Source of the DNA: Lotus japonicus
Lineage: Eukaryota > Streptophyta > Magnoliopsida > Fabales > Fabaceae
NCBI RefSeq assembly: GCF_012489685.1
Contig: NC_080042.1
Location: 53,248,066-53,312,065 of the forward strand
Length of the DNA: 64,000 nucleotides
Direction: 5' to 3'
This document shows, one piece after another, positions 32,174-42,604 of the stretch (position 1 is its first letter; every line of letters begins with the position of its first letter). The notes beneath the pieces were generated by a model, which was given only the letters and a program-made list of their open reading frames with translations, did not search any database and was not told the DNA's origin. The position numbers were made by a program, and so were the translations under genes.

Positions 32174-32616
32174 TTTGAAGAGGTTGAAGGTTTGAGGTAG
32201 AAGATGAAGTTTGAAGGATGAAGAGAGATCGAGAGAGAATTCGAGAGAAAGGCGGTTTTAAAAAGCAGAGAGTGCGAGAGTGAAAACCGGAAGTGAGAGA
32301 GAACGTGTGTGTATAGTGGGTTTTATCAAATAACCGTTGTTGATTCAAAAAGCACTTTAAGATCAACGGTTGAAAATTAAAGATAGATAGTAACAGTAAA
32401 ATACACAATCACACACAGGAGATAAGCATATCTACACGCAATCATAACAGACTGTCACACGGGCACAAGGAACTATGCATCAGAAATTCTGACGCACGTG
32501 TTGTTGTCTCAGCTTCAGAGTCAGTACCAGTGGGCACACACACTCTGATTGAGTTACCTTCTGGACTAGACATCTTCTGATCAAGAAGTATCATAGTCAG
32601 AGGTTCTGATCCATCT
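32174..32616 (-). promoter_or_regulatory. Promoter-like spacer before env-position ORF, reversed element
   Basis: Equivalent to 15652-16094. It keeps the CACGTG core (about 32495-32501), both inverted MYB-type sites (near 32332 and 32366) and the CT-rich leader. The pol stop is at 32617-32619. Confidence 0.5.
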
Positions 32617-35600
32617 TCACTCTGGACAAAAGTCCATGTTTAGATTTTTCAGAATAAAATTAAATCTATCTTCAGCTAAGGGCTTTGTAAAGATATCTGC
32701 CCATTGATGGTCAGTATCAACAAACTTCAGAAGAAGTACGCCCTTCTGTACATAATCTCTAATAAAATGATACTTTACCTCAATGTGCTTTGCCCTTGAA
32801 TGCAAGATAGGATTCTTACTCAATGAGATTGCAGCAGTGTTATCACAATAGATTGGGATATTGCTCTCAAGGATCTGATAATCCTCCAGCTGATGTTTCA
32901 TCCAGAGCATCTGAGTGCTGCATATTGCTGCTGAGATATATTCTGCCTCTGCAGTTGATAGTGCAATGGTTGATTGCCTCTTGCTTGCCCATGAGACTAG
33001 ATTGCCTCCCAGAAATTGACAATTTCCAGAAGTACTTTTTCTTTCTGTTCTATCTCCAGCATAATCAGCATCACAATAACCTGAAAGCTTATACTCTGAT
33101 GTTTTCTTATACATCAAGCCAAGGTTAGTGGTGCGTTTCAGATACCTTAGGATCCTCTTAACAGCAGTTAAGTGGGTTTCCCTTGGATCTGATTGGAAAC
33201 GAGCACATAAGTGAACACTAAATAATATGTCTGGCCTAGATGCAGTTAAGTATAGAAGTGAACCTATCATTCCACGATAGAGCTTCTGACATACTTTACC
33301 ACTTTTATCTTCTTTCTCCAGAATGCATGTAGGATGCATTGGAGTCTTGGCCACTGTAGATTCCAGCATATTGAACTTCTTCAGAAGTTCTTTAGTGTAC
33401 TTGCTCTGATGGATATATGTTCCTTCTGGTGTTTGATCAACTTGTATTCCCAGAAAGTACTTTAATTCTCCCATCATACTCATCTCAAATTCAGCCTGCA
33501 TCATCTCAGAAAATTCTTTGCATAGAGATTGATTAGCAGAACCAAATATAATATCATCAACATAAATTTGCACAATCAAGATATCATCTTTATAAGTCTT
33601 GCAAAAGAGAGTTGTATCTACTTTACCCCTTACAAACTCATTCTCCAGAAGGAATGAGCTAAGTCTCTCATACCATGCTCTGGGAGCTTGCTTCAGACCG
33701 TAGAGTGATTTCTTCAATTTGAACACATGGTCTGGTTTCTTTTCATCTTCAAAACCTGGGGGTTGATGAACATAGACTTCCTCTGAGATATAACCATTTA
33801 GGAAGGCACTCTTTACGTCCATCTGATGTAGAACTATGTTGTGATTTACTGAGTAAGAGATCAACAGTCTGATTGCCTCCAGTCTTGCTACCGGAGCAAA
33901 TGTTTCAGTGTAGTCTATTCCTTCTTGCTGGCTGTAGCCTTGAGCAACTAGCCTTGCCTTGTTTCTGACTACATCTCCTTTCTCATTCAGCTTGTTTCTG
34001 AATACCCATTTCGTTCCAATGACATGGACATTCTCAGGCTTCTTCACTAAGCTCCAAACATCGTTCTTGGAAAATTGATTCAATTCTTCTTCCATGGCCA
34101 GAATCCAATCCTTGTCCTGAAGAGCTTCATCTATGGACTTGGGTTCAATTAAGGACACCAATCCTTTCAGACTCAGCAAGGTCTCTTCAGAGGGTCTGAA
34201 GGCAGATCTGGTTCTGACTGGTTCATCTTTGTTGCCCAGAATCAATTCCTTAGGATGAGCTGCAGTGATTCTGCTCTTCTTCAGAGTTTGTGAGTTAGAG
34301 GGACCAGCTTCTTCCTCTGGTTCATCTTCCTCTGGCTCAACTTCCTCTGGAGCTTTGCCTTTGTCAGAAACATTAATGCTTAAATCTGCAAACTTTTCAA
34401 CTAGCTTTGACTGGTCAGAGTCAAGCTTATCATCAAATCTAACATGAATAGATTCTTCAATAGTCTTAGCATCAGTATTATAAAATCTAAAACCTTTAGA
34501 TCTATCAGAATAACCAAATAATAGACACTTAGAAGACTTAGCATCAAATTTATGCAATCTATCCTTAGTATTGAGAACATAACAAACACAGCCAAAAGGA
34601 TGAAAATAAGAAATGTTGGGTTTTATGTTCTTCCACAATTCATAAGGAGTCTTATTCAGAATTGGTCTCACAGAGATTCTGTTCTGAATGTAACATGCTG
34701 TATTTACTGCCTCTGCCCAAAAGTGCTTAGCCATGCCAGTTTCTTGGAGCATGGTTCTAGCCATCTCCTGAAGAGTTCTGTTCTTCCTCTCAACAACACC
34801 ATTTTGTTGAGGAGTTCTGGGACAAGAGAAATCATGTGCAATTCCATAGGAATCAAACAGACTCTCAAACTTGTCATTCTCAAACTCTCCACCATGGTCA
34901 CTTCTGACACGCACAATCCTACAAGCCTTCTCGTTTTGCACTTGAGCAATGAAGGTAGAGAACACAGCATGAGACTCATCCTTGCGGGTTAGAAACTTTA
35001 CCCATGTCCAGCGGCTATAGTCATCAACGATAACCATCCCATATCTCTTGCCACCTATAGACTCAGTTTTCACTGGTCCAAACAGGTCGATATGCAGAAG
35101 TTCTAACGGCCTTGAGGTTGAGACAACATTCTTTGCCTTGAAAGGGACTTTTGTGAATTTGCCTTTCTGACATGCTTCACAAAGAGCGTCTGAAGCGAAC
35201 TTCAGATTGGGTAAGCCCCTGACAAGGTTTAGCTTGCTCAGCTGAGAAATCTTTCTCATACTGGCATGCCCTAACCGTCTATGCCATACCCACTGCTCTT
35301 CATTAACAGACAGAAGGCACTTCACATTCTGAGCCTCCAACTCAGATAATCTGATCTTATAAATGTTGTTCTTCCTCTTGCTGTTAAACAGAACAGAGCC
35401 ATCGATCTGACTTACAGCACGGCAGGACTTTTGATTGAATATAACATCATAACCCTTGTCAGCTAATTGACTTATAGACAATAAGTTATGTGTTAAGCCG
35501 TCTACCAATAAAACATTATCAATGCATGGACTACTATCTACACAAATAGTGCCAGTACCAATAATTTTACCCTTTTCATTTCCTCCGAAGCCAACTTCGC

Positions 35601-35721
35601 CTCCAGGCTTAAGTTTCAGCTCTCGGAACATACGCTTTTCTCCCGTCATGTGACGCGAGCATCCACTGTCCAGATACCATGATTGGTGTTTCAGTGGAGC
35701 TATCAAGGATATCTGCAACAT
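32617..35721 (-). CDS. pol: Sirevirus Pol of reversed element, 1034 codons
   Basis: Full-length protease, integrase, RT (YVDD) and RNase H in the same order as the plus-strand copy, with no break. Changes between copies include SAN to SGN and GSN to GGN in RNase H, F to Y in RT and D to E near SE(D/E)VYV. All catalytic motifs are kept: DSGCSRH, DD35E, YVDD, and the RNase H start YCDAD. It overlaps gag by 113 nt in the +1 frame, exactly as the other copy does. Confidence 0.93.
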   Translation of the reverse strand: MLQISLIAPLKHQSWYLDSGCSRHMTGEKRMFRELKLKPGGEVGFGGNEKGKIIGTGTICVDSSPCIDNVLLVDGLTHNLLSISQLADKGYDVIFNQKSCRAVSQIDGSVLFNSKRKNNIYKIRLSELEAQNVKCLLSVNEEQWVWHRRLGHASMRKISQLSKLNLVRGLPNLKFASDALCEACQKGKFTKVPFKAKNVVSTSRPLELLHIDLFGPVKTESIGGKRYGMVIVDDYSRWTWVKFLTRKDESHAVFSTFIAQVQNEKACRIVRVRSDHGGEFENDKFESLFDSYGIAHDFSCPRTPQQNGVVERKNRTLQEMARTMLQETGMAKHFWAEAVNTACYIQNRISVRPILNKTPYELWKNIKPNISYFHPFGCVCYVLNTKDRLHKFDAKSSKCLLFGYSDRSKGFRFYNTDAKTIEESIHVRFDDKLDSDQSKLVEKFADLSINVSDKGKAPEEVEPEEDEPEEEAGPSNSQTLKKSRITAAHPKELILGNKDEPVRTRSAFRPSEETLLSLKGLVSLIEPKSIDEALQDKDWILAMEEELNQFSKNDVWSLVKKPENVHVIGTKWVFRNKLNEKGDVVRNKARLVAQGYSQQEGIDYTETFAPVARLEAIRLLISYSVNHNIVLHQMDVKSAFLNGYISEEVYVHQPPGFEDEKKPDHVFKLKKSLYGLKQAPRAWYERLSSFLLENEFVRGKVDTTLFCKTYKDDILIVQIYVDDIIFGSANQSLCKEFSEMMQAEFEMSMMGELKYFLGIQVDQTPEGTYIHQSKYTKELLKKFNMLESTVAKTPMHPTCILEKEDKSGKVCQKLYRGMIGSLLYLTASRPDILFSVHLCARFQSDPRETHLTAVKRILRYLKRTTNLGLMYKKTSEYKLSGYCDADYAGDRTERKSTSGNCQFLGGNLVSWASKRQSTIALSTAEAEYISAAICSTQMLWMKHQLEDYQILESNIPIYCDNTAAISLSKNPILHSRAKHIEVKYHFIRDYVQKGVLLLKFVDTDHQWADIFTKPLAEDRFNFILKNLNMDFCPE

Positions 35722-37519
35722 AGATAATTTTGTCCTTAGGTACCCACTTTCTGGGTCCTCTTTTGTTAGTTACCCCAGAGGTTCTGATCACCTTGGGTGT
35801 CTCAACATAATATTTTAAAGGAATATTTGCATGATATTTAGTCATAGAGAAGGATCCCTTTTTAAGAGGATGTTTAGCAACTTTAGCAGGTACAGGATCA
35901 GGCAATATGGTACCAGAGGGAACAAAGCATTCATACAAGGATTTAGCTTTAGACACAGAAGGCTCATTTCTAATTGGTTTAGAATAGCCAATGCCATGCA
36001 TTCCATTTCTGCTTACGCCATAGATCATTGAAGCCATTAAGCTTCTATCCACGCTTTTAGCTAGGAATCTTTGAAAAGACTTTTCATACTTAGATTCATT
36101 TCTACAATCAGAGGCATCACAGGCAACAATTTCTTCTAACTTAGCAATCTGGTTCTTAAGCACAGAGTTAGAATTTACCAAAGCATGATTTTCATTTTTC
36201 AAATCAGAAATAATTTTCTCATGTTCAGAAGGAGTCTTGGAGACAGCAGATAAGTTCTTTTTCAACTTTTTATGCTTAGACAATAAGGAGTTATACTTAT
36301 CCATGATATCAGACAAAGCATGTTTCAGTTCAGAGGTAGAGAAAGAAGCAAATACCTCATTTTCATCGTCTGAGTTAGGATCTCCTTCTGATTCTGAGTC
36401 AGAGTCAACAGCTTCCTTTGACTCTGCTCCTTTGTCTTTGATAATGGCCATGAGTCCTTGGACTTCACCATCAGAGTCAACATCCTCTGACTCTGATTCA
36501 TCAAATGTCACCATCAGACTCTTCTTGGTCTTGAAGTGCTTCTTTGGCTTCTTGTCCTTCTTCAATTTTGGACAGTCACTTTTGTAGTGCCCTGATTCTT
36601 TGCACTCAAAGCAAGTGACTTCCTTGATTGATGACTTCTTCTGACCTGAGGATTCAGACTTTCCTCTTGCCTTTCCAGAGCCTTTGAACTTGCTCTGCCT
36701 GTGCTTCCAGATGCGGTTGAGTCTCTTGGAGATCAGAGTCAGCTCATCTTCATCAGAGTCTTCTGATGCTTCTTCAGATTCTTCTTCTTCAGCTTGGAGA
36801 GCCTTTGACTTCTCAACTTTAGCCTTTTCAGATTTGGATTTCAAGGCTATGGACTTTTTCCTTATATCTTGCATCTCTGAGCGCTTCAGCTCATGGCATT
36901 TCAAAATGCTGATGAGTTCTTCTAAACTCATATTCTCAACATCTCTCGTGAGCTCTATTGAAGTCACCAAAGGCATCCAACTTTCAGGAAGACACCTGAT
37001 GACCCTTATGACATGATCTTTTGTTGTGTAGCTCTTGTTGAGAGGTCGTATGCCAGCTACAAGCAGTTGAAATCTGGAGAACATTTCTTCAATGGACTCA
37101 TTTGGCTCCATGATGAAGGATTCATACTTTTGGATCAAAGACAATGCCTTTGATTCTTTGACTTTCTTGTTTCCTTCATGAGACATCTTCAGAGAATCAA
37201 AAATGCCTTTAGCAAACTCACGATCTGTAATCTTCTGGTACTCCTCATAGGAAATAGCACTTAGAAGAATTGCTCTTGCTTTGTGATGTTGTGAGTACAG
37301 CTTCTTTTGATCTGCAGTCATCTCTGACCTTGGGATCTTCTTGCCATCTGCATCAACTGGACGCTCATAGCCATCCACAATAATATCCCAGAGATCTGCA
37401 TCGAAACCCAGAAAGAAACTTTCCAGTCTATCTTTCCAATATTCGAACCTTTGACCATCGAACATAGGAGGCTTTGCGTTGTAACCATCTCTTTGAGTTT
37501 CACTGGTGGTGGCAGCCAT
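35609..37519 (-). CDS. gag: Sirevirus Gag of reversed element, 636 codons
   Basis: Intact capsid/nucleocapsid ORF with CCHC zinc knuckle [14 protein letters not shown], acidic Ser-rich blocks and a C-terminal coiled coil. It is nearly identical to the plus-strand Gag (for example E/D at FxSLK, L/I at MQDxRK, K/R and Y/S before the zinc knuckle). The ATG lies 58 bp after the primer site. Confidence 0.93.
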   Translation of the reverse strand: MAATTSETQRDGYNAKPPMFDGQRFEYWKDRLESFFLGFDADLWDIIVDGYERPVDADGKKIPRSEMTADQKKLYSQHHKARAILLSAISYEEYQKITDREFAKGIFDSLKMSHEGNKKVKESKALSLIQKYESFIMEPNESIEEMFSRFQLLVAGIRPLNKSYTTKDHVIRVIRCLPESWMPLVTSIELTRDVENMSLEELISILKCHELKRSEMQDIRKKSIALKSKSEKAKVEKSKALQAEEEESEEASEDSDEDELTLISKRLNRIWKHRQSKFKGSGKARGKSESSGQKKSSIKEVTCFECKESGHYKSDCPKLKKDKKPKKHFKTKKSLMVTFDESESEDVDSDGEVQGLMAIIKDKGAESKEAVDSDSESEGDPNSDDENEVFASFSTSELKHALSDIMDKYNSLLSKHKKLKKNLSAVSKTPSEHEKIISDLKNENHALVNSNSVLKNQIAKLEEIVACDASDCRNESKYEKSFQRFLAKSVDRSLMASMIYGVSRNGMHGIGYSKPIRNEPSVSKAKSLYECFVPSGTILPDPVPAKVAKHPLKKGSFSMTKYHANIPLKYYVETPKVIRTSGVTNKRGPRKWVPKDKIIYVADILDSSTETPIMVSGQWMLASHDGRKAYVPRAET

Positions 37520-37577
37520 TGTTTTTCACACCGGCCCGGATCACTGAACACTGTTAGGTGTGGTAATCAGAACTTGC

Positions 37578-37589
37578 GCTCTGATACCA
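37578..37589 (-). other. Primer-binding site of reversed Sirevirus
   Basis: TGGTATCAGAGC on the minus strand, two bases from the 5' LTR end at 37592; initiator tRNA-Met type. Confidence 0.93.
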
Positions 37590-37591
37590 AT

Positions 37592-38875
37592 TGAAGGTAT
37601 GAAAAACGGTAGAAAGGGGGGGTTTGAATAACGTTTTCAGTACAAAACTACCACCTTAAAGATTTAGACAAATCTTTCGAGAACTTAAGTGCTAAAGATA
37701 AGAGATAGAAGAGCACACAAGGATTTTATCCTGGTTCACTTGATAAATCCCTCAAGCTACTCCAGTCCACCCGTTAAGGTGATTTCTTCCTTCTTAGAAT
37801 GAAGGCAATCCACTAATCAGGTAAGAGTTACAACTGCACTTGAAACCTACAAGTGACTAACAATTACACTGACTTAGCTCACACTAAGATTCACTCTCTT
37901 AGTCTTCTCTAGGATCCGATCAACCTTGATCTCCTAAAGGAACTACCACTAAGATTCACTCTCTTAGTCTTCTTAAGGATACTGACCTACCCGGTCCCTT
38001 AAGGAAAATTAAACAACTGTTTGAGGTTGGTGTTTACAAGGGTTTGCTTCTAAATAAGCTGAGTGTAAACTAAATAAATTACAAGATGAAAGAAAGCTTA
38101 GAATATTTTTGAATATGTCTTGCGCGTGTGTATTGCTTCTTGCTATTTTTCTGGCCGCTTCTTTCAATCTTCAGCCTCTATATATACTCCAAGGATTAGG
38201 GTTGAGCGTTGCATGGGAAATGCTACCGTTGGAGGGCAGTTCTGGAAAATCCAGCTTCTGCTGTGGCTGAGAACGTTAGGTAGGTCGTCAGGAAGGTACA
38301 CTTGCTTTTGTACTTGGATAGCGACTTGACCTTTTAACCTAGGAGACTTCTGATCAGGGGAATACTTCATATTGGAACTTGTGAAGCCGGTTGATCAGAG
38401 TCAGAGGGAAAGCACAGATCCTCTGACCATTGTATCTTCTGATTCTGAACTCAGAGGGAAGAACATGGCCTTCAGAGTTTCTTGCTTCTGGACTTCAGAG
38501 TTTCCACTATTCAGCTTCTGGATCTTCAGAGTCTTCTGCACCATCAGAACATCTGAACCTTCAGTGTTTCTTGGTTATCAGAACTTCTGGATCTTCAGAG
38601 CTTCTAGCGACTAAGTCCACATCAGAGTTTGTATGGCTTCAGAACTTCTGAAGCTTTTCCACTGTTCATACTGAACATGGTGAATGCGAAAGCGTTGCTT
38701 GGGTTACCCTTTATACACAGTGCTTCTGATTTGTGCGAGATTGAGTTGAGGTCAGAGCCTGTAAATAGCACACTCAGAAAAACACGTTAGAGTACCACAA
38801 TTGTTCATATCAAAAGGTTAACTTGTAATCATCAAAACATAGAGTTGTACTACTAGATCAAAACTTGATCTTACA
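37592..38875 (-). repeat. 5' LTR of reversed Sirevirus
   Basis: 1284 bp, ending in TGTAAG on the minus strand at 38875, with a TATA box at 38178-38186. It differs at only two sites from the LTR at 26629-27912. Confidence 0.95.
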
Positions 38876-38880
38876 AACTC

Positions 38881-39957
38881 AATCTCACACAAATCAGAAG
38901 CACTGTGTATAAAGGGTAACCCAAGCAACGCTTTCGCATTCACCATGTTCAGTATGAACAGTGGAAAAGCTTCAGAAGTTCTGAAGCTATACAAACTCTG
39001 ATGTGGACTCAGTCGCTAGAAGCTCTGAAGATCCAGAAGTTCTGATAACCAAGAAACACTGAAGGTTCAGATGTTCTGATGGTGTAGAAGACTCTGAAGA
39101 TCCAGAAGCTGAATAGTGGAAACTCTGAAGTCCAGAAGCAAGAAACTCTGAAGGCCATGTTCTTCCCTCTGAGTTCAGAATCAGAAGATACAATGGTCAG
39201 AGGATCTGTGCTTTCCCTCTGACTCTGATCAACCGGCTTCACAAGTTCCAATACGAAGCATTCCTCTGATCAGAAGTCTCCTAGGTTAAAAGGTCAAGTC
39301 GCTATCCAAGTACAAAAGCAAGTGTACCTTCCTGATGACCTACCTAACGTTCTCAGCCACAGCAGAAGCTGGATTTTCCAGAACTGCCCTCCAACGGTAG
39401 CATTTCCCATGCAACGCTCAACCCTAATCCTTGGAGTATATATAGAGGCTGAAGATTGAAAGAAGCGGCTAGAAGAAGCAACACATACGCGCAAGACATA
39501 TCAAAAATATTCTAAGCTTTCTTTCATCTGAAATTCATTGAGTTTACTATTAGCTTTTTAGAAGCAAATCTCTTGTAAACATTTCTTTGATAAACAGTTT
39601 GTTTAGTTCCTTTAGGAGATCAAGGTTGATCGGATCCTAGAGAAGACTAAGAGAGTGAATCTTAGTGTGAGCTAAGTCAGTGTAATTGTTAGTCACTTGT
39701 AGGTTTCAAGTGCAGTTGTAACTCTTACCTGATTAGTGGATTGCCTTCATTCTAAGAAGGAAGAAATCACCTTAACGGGTGGACTGGAGTAGCTTGAGTG
39801 ATTTATCAAGTGAACCAGGATAAAATCCTTGTGTGTTTCTCTATCTCTTATCTTTAGCACTTAAGTTATCGAAAGATTTGTCAAAATCTTTAAGGTGGAA
39901 GTTTTGTACTGAAAACGTTATTCAAACCCCCCCTTTCTACCGTTTTTCATACCTTCA
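38881..39957 (+). repeat. LTR-C, second part
   Basis: Remaining 1077 bp of the outer 3' LTR after the nested insertion (its AACTC duplication is 38876-38880). With 26496-26628 it gives 1210 bp, equal to LTR-A. Its TATA box is at 39437-39445. Confidence 0.93.
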
Positions 39958-39962
39958 CATGT

Positions 39963-40079
39963 GTTTGTAAAAACGTTTAATTTTGGTCCCTCAGTCAAAA
40001 AAACCGCCACTAATCGTCATTTTTTGGCTAAGAGACCAAAATCAAACACTTTTACAAACACAGGTATGACCCTTAACCC
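39963..40079. mobile_element. MITE, right arm (Mutator type)
   Basis: It continues the element begun at 9441 and ends in TATGACCCTTAACCC, the inverted complement of the left terminus. The two halves form a long imperfect hairpin (TTTGTAAAA, TTTGGTC segments pair). The target duplication AATAAATAA follows at 40080-40088. Confidence 0.7.
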
Positions 40080-40088
40080 AATAAATAA

Positions 40089-40279
40089 TATAATTGAAGG
40101 TTTTGGAGAAGAAAATGAGGCGAATAGAGAAAGTTAAAGAGATAAATTTGAAATATCAGGAAAAATAAAAACAACATAAAATTTATGAAAACAATTAAGA
40201 GACAAATTGTATTTTTGGTACAAGAAAAAAAAACAAACATAAAACACCCGAAACTACTAAGCACGAGAAAAACTAGTCC
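40089..40279. other. AT-rich spacer
   Basis: A-rich on the plus strand. A 63-codon minus-strand frame (40073-40264) is low in complexity and not a credible gene. Confidence 0.5.
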
Positions 40280-40648
40280 CTATATCATCCGCCAAGAGAT
40301 GAAGAGTAAGATCCGTCAAAGGGTCGTGAAAGTAAAGCCAACATCTTGACGAGCCCTAACCTTGGCCAAAAAATCACGCATTGCTTTCTTGCAGAGAATG
40401 GGCAACCCGAACCTCCCACTGTCTGTCAAGCAGGTCCCTAATATTAGCAATGAGGACTGCACACACATGAAAGCCCGGAGGTGGAGTTTCGATCAAAGAC
40501 ACAACAAAAAAGGAATATGAGTATTAAATGACCCTTATGTTTCCCCGATCTCAAGCCTCGTGCAAGCCATGGAAAATAGCACTAAGCTTCATATGAAGAA
40601 TATCATCCTCTGCACCAGCTCCCATAAAGCCAAAATACCACTCCTTAA
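40280..40648 (-). pseudogene. RNase H-like domain remnant (LINE type)
   Basis: Minus-strand translation gives WYFGFMGAGAEDDILHMKLSA, then a VSLIETPPPGFH segment, RDLLDRQWEVRVAHSL and, after a frameshift, FLAKVRARQDVG. This is the RNase H-type domain found at the end of plant LINE ORF2 proteins. Several stops and at least one frameshift make it non-functional. A Stowaway MITE abuts its upstream edge. Confidence 0.75.
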
Positions 40649-40650
40649 TA

Positions 40651-40911
40651 CTCCCTCCGTTCCTATTTAACTGTTCAAGAAGAGAAGAAACACACATATT
40701 AAGGAGTGCAATTAATTTTGTTACTTTTCATAAAAGATTTGATTTCCTATTTCACCCTTTAAAATATATATTATCTTTCCTCATTTATTGTTCCTGCAAG
40801 GACATTTCTCGGAAAAACATCATTTAATGCTCTCTTGAAACTCTAAGTGGACAGATGTATAGGAACAAATTTTTTTATTCAAAGTGGACAATTAAAACGG
40901 AACGGAGGGAG
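40651..40911. mobile_element. Stowaway-type MITE
   Basis: 261 bp with terminal inverted repeats CTCCCTCCGTTCC / GGAACGGAGGGAG (one base of variation inward) and TA duplications at 40649-40650 and 40912-40913. These are the known Stowaway (Tc1/mariner-derived) signatures. Confidence 0.9.
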
Positions 40912-40913
40912 TA

Positions 40914-41187
40914 TTGTTGCGAAGGCAACCGCCAATGTATAGAGAAGGATAGTTGGACTTTTTAAACATCTAATCCTAGAAATTAATCATTGAGCACTAT
41001 GTATCAAGAAAGATTTTAAACAAACCAGAATCATAAAAAACTCGTTTCTCATGTATGGAGTACTCTCTTAGGCTCTAATTCTTTTTCTACTTTTTTTGGT
41101 TCTCTCTAACCGAAAAGTATCCACAAAACCTACAAAGTAACCTCCGTCGCGGCATCGACGAAACTCATAGCAGCGTCCACTCCTTCA
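40914..41187 (+). other. 5' flank of the PPR gene
   Basis: No coding sequence. It presumably holds the promoter and leader of the PPR gene, but no TATA box could be fixed with confidence. Confidence 0.4.
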
Positions 41188-41289
41188 ATGTCACCATTTT
41201 TAAGGTTCAGGAGCTTTCCCTTTCTTTCTCACTCTCACTCTCGGTTTCATTCTTCCTTTCACAATGTTGATGATGCTGTCCCCTTTCTT

Positions 41290-41290
<1 letters not shown>

Positions 41291-41323
<33 letters not shown>
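41291..41323 (+). repeat. (CTCACT)n microsatellite in the transit-peptide coding region
   Basis: Encodes the Ser-His run. It is part of an approximately 80-bp tandem duplication in which F-L-S-H-S-H-S and R-F-H-S-S-F-H-N occur twice. Confidence 0.8.
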
Positions 41324-42351
41324 GCTTTCATTCTTCCTTTCACAATCCTGGTGATGCCGTCTCACACTTCAATCGCTTACTCCAAATGCAACCTACCCCA
41401 CCCATTTTCGAATTCGGTAAGATTTTAACTTCCCTCGTTAAGAAGAAGCATTACTCCACCGCTATATCGCTTTCTCGCCAAATGGAGTTTACTGGAATCA
41501 AGCCAAGCCTTGTTACTATGAACATCTTTCTCAAGAGAGGTTATCAGCCTGATACCATCACCTTCAATACTCTCATCAAAGGTCTCTGTCTTCACGGCAA
41601 GGTCCCCAAAGCACTGCAATTTCATGATGACGTGCTAGCTCAGGGATTTCGGTTGAACCAAGTCAGTTATGGAACCTTGATCAATGGCCTATGTAAAATG
41701 GGTGAAACAAGAGCTGCTTTGGAGTTGCTTAGGCGGATTCAAGGGCGAGGGATTAAACCTGATGTGGTAATGTACAACATCATCATTGATAGCCTGTGTA
41801 AAGATAAACTTGTAAGTCATGCTTGCAATTTATATTCTGAAATGATTGTCAAGGGAATTCCTCCTAATGTAGTCACGTTAAGTGCTTTAATATATGGCTT
41901 TTGCATTGTTGGTCAATTGAAACAAGCAATTTCTTTGTTAGATGAAATGACAACAAAAAACATCGACCCAAATGTTTATACTTTTAGTATATTGGTTGAT
42001 GCTTTATGCAAGGAAGGAAAGGTGAGAGAAGCTAAGAACATGTTAGCTGTGATGATGAAGCAGGGTGTGAAACCTAATGTTGTTACTTATAATTCTTTGA
42101 TGGATGGGTATTGCTTAGTTAATGAAGTGAACAAAGCCCAAGCTGTATTCAACACCATGACCCAAATGGGAGTGTTTCCTGATGTTCTGAGCTACAGTAT
42201 CATGATTAACGGATTATGTAAGATGAAAATGGTGAATGAAGCCTTGAATCTCCTTGCAGAAATGGATTGCAAAATGATTATTCCTGATATAGTGACTTAC
42301 AATTCTCTTATTGATGGTTTATGAAAATCGGGGAGAGTCTCTCATGCTTGG

Positions 42352-42576
42352 TATTAGAGATAATTAGTTCAGGGTTATTTTTGTAATATTCTATATTTTA
42401 TATTTTATGTTTTACTTATCTAGCCTTGCCTATGTGGCGGCTACACTTAAGTGACAATCTAGGGTTTACTTGCTTGCTGTGCAAGCACTTGCTGTCCTAG
42501 GTCTCTATATATAGAGAGCCTCCCTATTGTATCTTTTCACGTGAAAATAATATAAGTTATTCTACGTTTTTCAACA
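42352..42576 (+). repeat. 5' LTR of PPR-inserted copia, left copy
   Basis: 225 bp with TATA-like TATATATAGAGAG in the middle. The primer-binding site TGGTATCCAGAGCC follows directly at 42577-42590. Confidence 0.93.
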
Positions 42577-42604
42577 TGGTATCCAGAGCCTAAAGACTGC
42601 GCAC

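Larger units (their letters stand above)
26629..38875 (-). mobile_element. Complete young Sirevirus in reverse orientation, 12.2 kb
   Basis: Flanked by AACTC (26624-26628 and 38876-38880) and inserted into LTR-C. It has two 1284-bp LTRs with only two differences seen, and a primer site, gag, pol, env-position ORF, antisense ORF and polypurine array, all open. It is the most intact element in the window and a candidate autonomous copy. The LTR similarity makes it the latest insertion of the nest. Confidence 0.95.
9467..39957 (+). mobile_element. Sirevirus nest, 30.5 kb, target duplication CATGT
   Basis: The outer ends are LTR-A (9467) and the end of LTR-C (39957), flanked by CATGT at 9462-9466 and 39958-39962. 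The order within is LTR-A, gag, pol, env-position ORF, antisense ORF, LTR-B, 3' pol stub, second env-position ORF, second antisense ORF, LTR-C. LTR-A and LTR-C are both 1210 bp and differ at about five sites. LTR-B differs from them at some twenty sites and is closer to the reverse-oriented element's LTRs. So A and C are one insertion's pair and B comes from another element. A complete reversed element (26629-38875) sits inside LTR-C. Confidence 0.9.
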
